Shown here: one piece after another, positions 6,961 to 13,294 of the stretch
Numbering within the stretch: position 1 is the first letter of the stretch
Layout: each line of letters begins with the position of its first letter
Assembly (NCBI GenBank): GCA_022769845.1
Contig: JALEIO010000105.1
Location: forward strand, 1-26,234
Direction of reading: 5' to 3'
From: Oscillospiraceae bacterium
GTDB lineage: Bacteria; Bacillota; Clostridia; UMGS1810
Length of the DNA: 26,234 nucleotides
Notes under the pieces: generated by a model
The model's input: the letters and a program-made list of their open reading frames with translations, nothing else
Told to the model about the DNA's origin: nothing
Databases searched by the model: none
Made by a program: the position numbers and the translations under genes

Positions 6961-8514
6961 TTAAAGCTCCACGGGTGAAAATTCTGAAAATTCTATTTCT
7001 CCCGTTGCCGCTCTGACAAACGCTTTCACGCTCGGCGAAAGCATTGAGTATGCATTGACATATGTGAGCGCACGCTCAAAATACTGATTGCCGAAATACG
7101 GCGAGCCGAACGAAACAACGATTGACTTTTCTATGCCCGTTTTAAGCGAATTTGCAACTTTTGTAGCCTCGGAAGCCTGAAAATCCAAAAATCCTATCGG
7201 ACGAAACGGCCTTGAAAACAAAGCATAAATAACCAAATCATAATTTTCAGGGTCGGTCGACTTTACGGACTCCTTCAAATACGTCACCTCAAAGCCGCGT
7301 TTTTCAAGCTCGTCGCACAAAAGCTTTCCTTCGTCAAATGCAGGCTGATGATGTGTAATCGGCACAACCGCAACCTTTTTGGTTTTTTCGCACGAGAGCG
7401 GGAAGAAATTCCCGTTGTCGCGTATCAGCGTAACCGAATGTTCGGCTGTATCCTTCTGCGCCTTTGCAACAAGCTCTCTGTCGGCTTTTGAAAGCGTAAT
7501 CGCATGGTTATCCTTATCAAAAAGCCCAAGCTTTTGCTTCATTTCAAGTACACGGCTCACAGCGTCGTCGAGACGTTCTTTTGAAACATATCCGTTTTCC
7601 ACCGCTTCGGTCATATCGTCAATGTAATGCTTATTCGGCCACAGCATCATATCGCAGCCTGCTTTAAAAGATTCAATTTCCGCAATTCGCTGATTTGGAT
7701 ACCATCCCATAAAACCGCCCATTCCGAGCGCGTCGGTAACAACAACTCCGTTAAAGCCCATTTCCTTTTTTAGAAGATTTTCGATAAGCTCGTGCGACAG
7801 TGTTGCCGGCAGCTTCATTCCGTTTGAAAACACCTCTTTTTGATAATCGGGCAAGGTGATATGACCCGCCATAATTGAATATACACCGTCATCAATCAGA
7901 CTTTGAAAAACCTTTCCGTGCATCTTTTTCCACTCGTCAAACTTAAGAGAGTTGTTGGTTGTTACAATATGCTGGTCGCGGTAATCCATACCGTCGCCGG
8001 GAAAATGCTTTGCACACGCAGCAAGACCGTTTTCCTGCATACCGCGTATAACCTGCTTCAAAAGCCGCGCCGCTACCTCGGGATTGTCGCTTATACCCCT
8101 TACATTTACAAGCGGATTTCGTTTGTTCACATTTAAATCCGAAACAGGCGAAAACGACCAGTTTGCCCCTACCGAACGCGCCTCAAGCGCGGTAGCCTTA
8201 CCGTAATTATATGCGATTTCTTCGCTGTTTGTCGCACCAAGGCTCATAAGATACGGAAGCGGCGTAAGACCTTTTAGCATACTTCCGCAGCCGTTTTCAA
8301 AATCAGACGTTATAAGCATCGGAATTTTTGCGTTGTCTATGTATTTTGCAAGCGTCCTTATTGCGCAGTCAATGCCCATTTCGTCCGCATCGGTAATAAT
8401 CTCTCCAAAGAAAAAAGCCGCGCCGACATCATCGGACACAAATTTGTCCTTGTCAATTTTTATAACCATTGTCTGCAATATTTTTTCCCGTAATGATAAA
8501 TCTGTTATTTTCAT
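6961..8514 (-). CDS. Cytoplasmic GH3 glycosidase, beta-N-acetylhexosaminidase (NagZ) type
   Basis: A GH3 enzyme of 517 residues when started at the ATG at 8514, which has GGGAGAG seven bases upstream; a GTG 21 bases further out is less well placed. The TIM-barrel domain carries the NagZ motif KHFPGDG (residues 169-175) followed by a D-x-H pair at about 180-182, the Asp-His dyad that NagZ-type enzymes use as acid/base, and the nucleophile Asp261 in VVVTDALGMGG. Residues about 345-517 form a second alpha/beta domain. There is no signal peptide, so it acts inside the cell, most likely on N-acetylglucosaminyl muropeptides or chitin-like sugars; beta-glucosidase-type activity is possible. It has its own promoter at 8546-8574 and ends at a shared terminator. 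Confidence 0.87.
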   Translation of the reverse strand: MKITDLSLREKILQTMVIKIDKDKFVSDDVGAAFFFGEIITDADEMGIDCAIRTLAKYIDNAKIPMLITSDFENGCGSMLKGLTPLPYLMSLGATNSEEIAYNYGKATALEARSVGANWSFSPVSDLNVNKRNPLVNVRGISDNPEVAARLLKQVIRGMQENGLAACAKHFPGDGMDYRDQHIVTTNNSLKFDEWKKMHGKVFQSLIDDGVYSIMAGHITLPDYQKEVFSNGMKLPATLSHELIENLLKKEMGFNGVVVTDALGMGGFMGWYPNQRIAEIESFKAGCDMMLWPNKHYIDDMTEAVENGYVSKERLDDAVSRVLEMKQKLGLFDKDNHAITLSKADRELVAKAQKDTAEHSVTLIRDNGNFFPLSCEKTKKVAVVPITHHQPAFDEGKLLCDELEKRGFEVTYLKESVKSTDPENYDLVIYALFSRPFRPIGFLDFQASEATKVANSLKTGIEKSIVVSFGSPYFGNQYFERALTYVNAYSMLSPSVKAFVRAATGEIEFSEFSPVEL

Positions 8515-8545
8515 AAAATCTCTCCCGTCTTTCACTTTTCAATAA

Positions 8546-8574
8546 ATTATTGCACATATTTTTTTATTTGTCAA
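8546..8574 (-). promoter_or_regulatory. Promoter for the GH3 gene
   Basis: On the minus strand TTGACA (8574-8569), a 17-bp spacer and AATAAT (8551-8546) would start the transcript near 8538, about 24 bases before the ATG at 8514. The spacer contains one arm of the inverted repeat 8552-8627. Confidence 0.75.
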
Positions 8575-8627
8575 CAAATTCGTGCAAAAACGCAAATAAT
8601 ATGAACATTTTGGTAATAAATATGTGC
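8552..8627. promoter_or_regulatory. Perfect 10-bp inverted repeat in the GH3 / ribokinase divergent region, possible operator
   Basis: GCACATATTT (8552-8561) and AAATATGTGC (8618-8627) are exact inverted copies 56 bp apart. The left arm falls inside the spacer of the GH3 promoter. A second shorter pair TTGCAC (8550-8555) / GTGCAA (8583-8588) overlaps it. Spaced arms such as these fit a looping or dimer-of-dimers regulator; the AraC-type domain of the neighbouring ribokinase fusion is a candidate but this is speculation. I see no convincing -35/-10 pair for the rightward gene in 8628-8747. Confidence 0.35.
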
Positions 8628-8747
8628 CTTTATTGATTTATAAAATTATCAAAATAGTTAAATCGGTTTGTTTTTTCACAAAATTAGCTCTTTTTTTATT
8701 CAGATTAATATGATAGAATAAATTTATAATAAAGAGAGGCGATAAAG

Positions 8748-9992
8748 TTGAAAATTTTAAATTTCGGCTCGTGCAATATTGATTTTGTATATTCGCTTAA
8801 CCATATAGTTGCCGCAGGTGAAACCGCTGTCAGCTTAAATATGAACACTTTTCCCGGCGGAAAAGGTTTAAATCAGTCCATTGCTCTTGCAAGAGCAGGA
8901 ATTAAGGCGTATCATGCAGGTTGTATCGGCAATGACGGAGAGCTTCTTTTGAATCTTTTAAAAGATAACGGCGTTGACATTTCCAACATAATGCGCGTAA
9001 ACTCAAAAAACGGTCACGCAATCATTCAGGTAAGCTGCGACGGTGAAAATTCAATTTTTATTTATCCCGGCTCAAATGAAATGGTAACCGACAAATATTT
9101 ACAAAGCGTTTTAAAAAATTTTGGAAAAGGCGATTTTATTTTGCTGCAAAACGAAATCAACATGGTTGACAGCATAATTAAAAAGGCATATGAAAAAGAA
9201 ATGTGCATAGTGCTTAACCCATCGCCGTGCAACGAAAAAATTATGAATATTGACCTTAATATGGTGTCATATCTCATTCTGAACGAAATAGAGGCGAAAA
9301 TGCTTACCGGCTACACACTTCCCGAATCAAGCCTTAAATATTTTGTTGAAAAATATCCAAACATCAAAGTAGTTCTTACCCTTGGAAAAAAGGGCAGCAT
9401 TTACTGCGACAAATCAAATAAAATATTCCAGCCGTCATTTTGTGTAACAACGGTAGATACAACTGCGGCGGGCGATACATTCACAGGATATTTTATAGCA
9501 ATGACGGCAAGGGGCGAGAATTATCGAAAGGCTCTGAAAATTGCGTCGGCCGCTGCGGCAATAGCTGTTTCAAAAAACGGCGCCGCGCCGTCCATTCCGA
9601 AACTTTGCGAGGTTTTGACCGCTGTTAATTTAATGAGCGAAAATGCCGACGGAAAATCAAAGCTTACAAAAGATAAAATAAACGAATATGCGAAAAAAAA
9701 TCTAAAGTCTGCTTCCATTGAGGGATTGGCAAAGATTTTGGGATATTCCGAGTCCTACACACAAAGCATTGTAAAGAATTTGTTCGGTGCTCCTTTTTCC
9801 AAGCTTATACAATCAAAACGCTGCGACGCGGCGGCAAAAATGCTTGAAGAAACCGATTTACCTATAGGCGAAATCATAAATGCAACAGGTTACGAAAACG
9901 AGAATTTTTTCAGAAAAATATTTAAACAAAAATATGGAAAAAATATGCTTGAATACAGAAAATTTATAAGGAGAACAAAAAATGAACATTGA
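8748..9992 (+). CDS. PfkB-family sugar kinase (ribokinase type) fused to an AraC-type DNA-binding domain
   Basis: A 414-residue two-domain protein starting at TTG, with AGAGAGG ten bases upstream. Residues 1 to about 290 are a ribokinase-like kinase: substrate motif GGKGLNQS near residues 38-45, typical of the family, and the catalytic signature DTTAAGDTF with base Asp243, identical in form to ribokinase (phosphorylation of ribose at O5 using ATP). Residues about 310-410 form two helix-turn-helix units of the AraC/XylS type, ending with the conserved GYENENFFRKIFKQKYG segment. Standard ribokinases are about 300 residues and lack the second domain. The next gene overlaps it by 11 bp and encodes a nucleoside hydrolase that would release ribose. 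The fusion could couple sugar or phosphosugar binding to transcription of its own operon. The frame is continuous with no sign of a recent join. Confidence 0.92.
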   Translation: MKILNFGSCNIDFVYSLNHIVAAGETAVSLNMNTFPGGKGLNQSIALARAGIKAYHAGCIGNDGELLLNLLKDNGVDISNIMRVNSKNGHAIIQVSCDGENSIFIYPGSNEMVTDKYLQSVLKNFGKGDFILLQNEINMVDSIIKKAYEKEMCIVLNPSPCNEKIMNIDLNMVSYLILNEIEAKMLTGYTLPESSLKYFVEKYPNIKVVLTLGKKGSIYCDKSNKIFQPSFCVTTVDTTAAGDTFTGYFIAMTARGENYRKALKIASAAAAIAVSKNGAAPSIPKLCEVLTAVNLMSENADGKSKLTKDKINEYAKKNLKSASIEGLAKILGYSESYTQSIVKNLFGAPFSKLIQSKRCDAAAKMLEETDLPIGEIINATGYENENFFRKIFKQKYGKNMLEYRKFIRRTKNEH

Positions 9993-10896
9993 GAAAAGAC
10001 TAAAAAATTTATCAGTACCGAACGGAAAAATTGATGTTGTATTGGATACCGATACATATAATGAAATTGACGACCAGTTTGCACTCGCGTATCTTCTTGC
10101 ATCAAAAGAAAAGCTTAACACAAAGGCAATTTATGCGGCGCCGTTTTTCAACAGTCATTCTATAAGTCCTGAAGACGGTATGAAAAAAAGCTATAACGAA
10201 ATTTTGCACATTCTCGATTTAACAAACGAAAAAAAGGAGGTTTTCAAGGGCTCAAAAACCTATCTTCCCGATGAAAAAACTCCCGTTTTGTCTGACGCGG
10301 CACAAAACCTTTGTAAGCTTGCTGCAAATTATTCGCCCGAAAATCCTCTTTATGTGGTATCAATCGGCGCAATTACAAACATTGCGTCAGCGCTTATTTT
10401 ATCACCCGAAATATCCGAAAATATTGTTATTGTTTGGCTGGGCGGTCATGCGCGGCACTATCACGATACAAAAGAATTTAATATGAAGCAGGATATTGCG
10501 GCGGCACGCGTGGTTATGAAAAGCGGCGCACCGTTTGTTCAGCTGCCGTGCTGCGGCGTTGTAAGCAGCTTTACCGTGTCCGAACCCGAGCTTAATTATT
10601 GGCTTAAGGGCAAAGGGGCTCTTGCCGACTATCTTGTGGAAAGCACCGTAAATGAGGCTGTGAAATTTACAAAATCAAAGACGTGGACAAGGTGCATTTG
10701 GGATGTTGCGGCGGTTGCGTGGCTTCTTAACGACAACGACAGATTTATGCTTTCAAGTATAGAAAAAACTTTCCTTCCCACATATGATTATCACTATGCT
10801 TGTGACAATTCGGGAGAGCTTATGCGGTATGTATATTATATCCGCCGCGATGTACTGCTTGACGATTTAATTAATAAAATTACCAAATTTAATTAA
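9982..10896 (+). CDS. Inosine-uridine-type nucleoside hydrolase (IUNH family)
   Basis: A 304-residue enzyme expected to hydrolyse ribonucleosides to base plus ribose. The N-terminal calcium-binding cluster is present in the variant form VVLDTDTYNEIDDQFAL (Asp22, Asp24, Asp30, Asp31), with the classical DTDPGxDD loop lengthened by a Tyr-Asn-Glu segment. VSIGAITNIASAL and the C-terminal WDVAAVAWLL, supplying the last calcium-ligand Asp, follow in the usual order. There is no signal peptide. The start lies within the last codons of the kinase fusion gene, so translation is coupled and released ribose would be phosphorylated by that kinase. Base preference cannot be read from sequence. The final Asn and stop codon (AAT TAA) coincide with the first six bases of repeat copy 2. 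Confidence 0.9.
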   Translation: MNIEKRLKNLSVPNGKIDVVLDTDTYNEIDDQFALAYLLASKEKLNTKAIYAAPFFNSHSISPEDGMKKSYNEILHILDLTNEKKEVFKGSKTYLPDEKTPVLSDAAQNLCKLAANYSPENPLYVVSIGAITNIASALILSPEISENIVIVWLGGHARHYHDTKEFNMKQDIAAARVVMKSGAPFVQLPCCGVVSSFTVSEPELNYWLKGKGALADYLVESTVNEAVKFTKSKTWTRCIWDVAAVAWLLNDNDRFMLSSIEKTFLPTYDYHYACDNSGELMRYVYYIRRDVLLDDLINKITKFN

Positions 10897-11004
10897 TGGC
10901 TGCTAAGCAATTCTGAAACGCAGCCGCATAGCAGTTTGCAAGCGTTTCAGAATTGTTCGGGTGCAAGGTTTTTGTGCTGTTTTTGTCAAAAACCTTGCAC
11001 TTGG
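10891..11004. repeat. Second copy of the hairpin-rich repeat element (partial)
   Basis: Bases 10891-11000 align without gaps to 181-290, differing at 16 of 110 positions. Two hairpins are kept: CAATTCTGAAACGC / GCGTTTCAGAATTG (10908-10955, perfect 14-bp stem) and GTGCAAGGTTTTTG / CAAAAACCTTGCAC (10961-11000, perfect). The A-T pair 203/240 of copy 1 is C-G here (10913/10950), a compensatory change, and a T-T mismatch of copy 1 is paired here. Hairpins three to five and the right-hand inverted repeat of copy 1 are absent, so this copy is truncated or the element is modular. Confidence 0.85.
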
Positions 11005-11037
11005 TAAGTATATAATTTTTATCTGAAAAGTTACAAT

Positions 11038-11077
11038 AAAACCGCCTGTTCAGCATAAGCTTGAGCAAGCGGTTTTT
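11038..11077. terminator. Terminator between convergent nucleoside hydrolase and GH43 genes
   Basis: AAAACCGC (11038-11045) pairs with GCGGTTTT (11069-11076), followed by a fifth T and an A/T-rich tract on the plus side and flanked by A-rich sequence on the other. The loop is long (23 nt), with a small internal palindrome GCTTGAGCAAGC. It can serve the plus-strand nucleoside hydrolase and, more weakly, the minus-strand GH operon. The remaining bases 11078-11169 hold nothing recognisable. Confidence 0.65.
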
Positions 11078-11169
11078 AAATATTTTTATATATCGTTGCA
11101 CACAGAGATTTATTAAAATTAATATCGGATAGTTCTGCAAAAACCTTTCTATGCTATCTTGCGCTGTTT

Positions 11170-12039
11170 TCAGGTCATTTTTACAGGGTCTATTATCCCT
11201 TTATGAACAGAAAGCTTGTCAATGCACAACACGCGGCAGCCTGCTTCCCGTGCGGCAAGAGGGCGTCTATGATAAACAATCAGGCTTTTTCCGTTTTCAG
11301 CTATATATCCGTTATGACCCGGTCCGTTTGCAATTTCAGAGTCAGATTGAAGTATAACACCCTTTTCCTTAAACGGTCCGAACGGATTAGACGAAATGCC
11401 GTATCTTACGCCGTAGGACTCATTTGTCCAGTTTCCGCTTGACCACATAAAATAGTAAAGACCGTCCTTTTTCAGCATACACGGGCCCTCAACATATCCA
11501 TTAGGTGTAATCTGTCTGAACAATTCTCCGTTTTCAAACGGTTTAAATCCTCTCATATCATCGCTCATAACAGCGGCATTGCAATGTCCCCAACCGCCGT
11601 AATAGAGATAAACGCTTTTGTCATCATCCTTGAACAAATGAGCGTCTATGGGCTGCGCGCCGTTTATTATCTGCCCGACAAGCGAGCTTTTTAAAACAGC
11701 GCGAAACGGCCCCTCCGGTGTATCGGACACCGCAAGCTCCAATCCGCCGCCCTCAAAGTCGCTGTGAATATCGTTACTTGCAAAAATCATATAGTATTTG
11801 TCATTCTTCTCAATAACGGTCGGTGCCCAAACAGCACGTCTTATCCAAGGAAAACCCGACATATCCACGATATTCGTCTTGTTCTCCCAATGCTTTAAAT
11901 CTTCCGACACCATTAAGTCAATATTTTTCTGTTTATCAAATTCAGAAAACGACTGTGTTACATATATATAATATTTGCCGTTATAGTACCGAGCCTCCGG
12001 GTCGGCATACCACTTGTCGGAAATAGGATTTTTAATCAC
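11170..12039 (-). CDS. Cytoplasmic GH43 glycosidase (beta-xylosidase / alpha-L-arabinofuranosidase type)
   Basis: A 289-residue single-domain five-bladed beta-propeller enzyme. All three GH43 catalytic acids are in place: general base Asp13 (YADPEA), pKa-tuning Asp132 (QPIDAHLF) and general acid Glu184 (YVEGPCM). WAPTV and the GPGHNG segment are also typical of the family. No signal peptide and no accessory domain, so it trims imported oligosaccharides; likely products are xylose or arabinose, but subfamily and exact specificity cannot be settled by eye. It starts at GTG with AAGAGG eight bases upstream, overlapping the GH37-like gene by 8 bp, and is the last gene of the long minus-strand operon. 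Confidence 0.9.
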   Translation of the reverse strand: MIKNPISDKWYADPEARYYNGKYYIYVTQSFSEFDKQKNIDLMVSEDLKHWENKTNIVDMSGFPWIRRAVWAPTVIEKNDKYYMIFASNDIHSDFEGGGLELAVSDTPEGPFRAVLKSSLVGQIINGAQPIDAHLFKDDDKSVYLYYGGWGHCNAAVMSDDMRGFKPFENGELFRQITPNGYVEGPCMLKKDGLYYFMWSSGNWTNESYGVRYGISSNPFGPFKEKGVILQSDSEIANGPGHNGYIAENGKSLIVYHRRPLAAREAGCRVLCIDKLSVHKGIIDPVKMT

Positions 12040-13261
12040 AGCAACAACCTCTTTTCTCTATATATTCCAACGCTGCAAGATATACTCCTGCACTCCAGCC
12101 CATCATAGCAGGCATTCTTTTCTTTGATTCATGGTTAACATTAAGATTTCCTTCGACAACATTATATTTTTCCCATAAATTTCCGGTTTCTTCAAACACC
12201 TTGTCCACCAAGGCGATGTATTTTTGCGCAATTTCAGCCGCTTCTTTTTTATAGCCGTATTTATCAAGCCCTGAAATTGCTATGTAGTGCAGGCACGCCC
12301 ACCCGTTCGGATAATCCCACTGATATGTACCCTCTGTATTATTCTTTTCGCACGCAAGCAAACCGTATTCTGTTTCAAGCCTGTTAATGTTTTCCACAAG
12401 CGCCTCCGCATTTTTACGTTCTGCAAGTCCGGCAAACAGAATGTAAAAAGACGCTGCCGAAAAAATACGGCTGTGATTATTTTCTTTAAAATTATAATCA
12501 AGAAACAATCCCGATTCGGTTTCCATATACTTTTTCATAAGGGTACGTCGCTTCTGCGCTCTCTGCGCCCATATTTCATCCTCGCCCTTTCCAAGCTCAC
12601 ATGAAAAATATTCCATATTTTTTTCAAACATAAACATAAGCGAATTTAAGTCAACAGGCGCAAAATCATAGCCTTTAGTATCCCAGCGCGGATTTATGTC
12701 CCAGCCGCTTTCGCAGGTAATAAGGTGATGTCGTCCAACATTGTATATGCTTTCATTGGGCATAAATCCCGTTCGCATCTTAAAGCTGTCTGCCAATTCT
12801 TTATCTGCCCCCGGCGCAAGATATCCGTCATACATATTGAGCCCTATCGGCGTCATACGCCTTGTCATCCAGAAGTTATATTCTTTTTTCAGCGTTTCAA
12901 ACGCACCAGTAAGCCATGCCTTGTCATTGTAATGCCTATAAACATCACCAACCATAATTGATAAAAAAGGCGGCTGAGAGTTTTTTAGATAATAAGTTCT
13001 GTTGCCGTTTGGCATATAGCCAAAGCGGTTCACCAAATACAGCATATTGTCGGTATTATTTTTCGCCTGTGCAAATCGGCCTTCAATTTCAAGTCCTTTG
13101 TTTGTAAAATATGTATCCCAATAATACATTTCGTCAAAATGCCCGACTGCCGGAACAGTATACGGATACGGCAGACCTATTAAAGTGCCGTTGTCTTTCA
13201 TATTCTCCTTTATGCAATCATCCCAATGACTGCTTATAAACTGTATAACCTTTTCAGACAC
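12032..13261 (-). CDS. GH37 trehalase-like glycosidase
   Basis: A 409-residue (alpha/alpha)6-barrel protein with the two trehalase signatures: PNGNRTYYLKNSQPPFLS (84-101) and QWDYPNGWACLHYIAI (314-329), plus GHFDEMYYWDTYFT near the N-terminus. The general acid equivalent Asp188 lies in CESGWDINPRW. The glycine-rich lid that precedes the catalytic base in E. coli TreA is missing; Glu378 in NVNHES is the best candidate for the base. Starts at GTG with AGGAGA upstream, no signal peptide. Canonical trehalases hydrolyse alpha,alpha-trehalose, but the shorter length, altered lid and position between GH105 and GH43 genes suggest an intracellular role on a plant-derived oligosaccharide or glycoside. 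Confidence 0.78.
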   Translation of the reverse strand: MSEKVIQFISSHWDDCIKENMKDNGTLIGLPYPYTVPAVGHFDEMYYWDTYFTNKGLEIEGRFAQAKNNTDNMLYLVNRFGYMPNGNRTYYLKNSQPPFLSIMVGDVYRHYNDKAWLTGAFETLKKEYNFWMTRRMTPIGLNMYDGYLAPGADKELADSFKMRTGFMPNESIYNVGRHHLITCESGWDINPRWDTKGYDFAPVDLNSLMFMFEKNMEYFSCELGKGEDEIWAQRAQKRRTLMKKYMETESGLFLDYNFKENNHSRIFSAASFYILFAGLAERKNAEALVENINRLETEYGLLACEKNNTEGTYQWDYPNGWACLHYIAISGLDKYGYKKEAAEIAQKYIALVDKVFEETGNLWEKYNVVEGNLNVNHESKKRMPAMMGWSAGVYLAALEYIEKRGCCCD

Positions 13262-13294
13262 AGAAATTTCTCCTATCTTTAAGTACTTTCTGCT

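Noticed and set aside
6623..6964. 113-codon plus-strand open frame across the tandem repeat
   Set aside because: It begins inside the exporter gene in another frame, has no ribosome binding site, and its repeated peptide simply mirrors the 116-bp DNA repeat.
8628..8747. Promoter for the ribokinase fusion gene (TATAAT at about 8725)
   Set aside because: The TATAAT has no acceptable -35 box at 16-18 bp and would leave a very short leader; the stretch is simply A/T-rich, so no confident call is possible.
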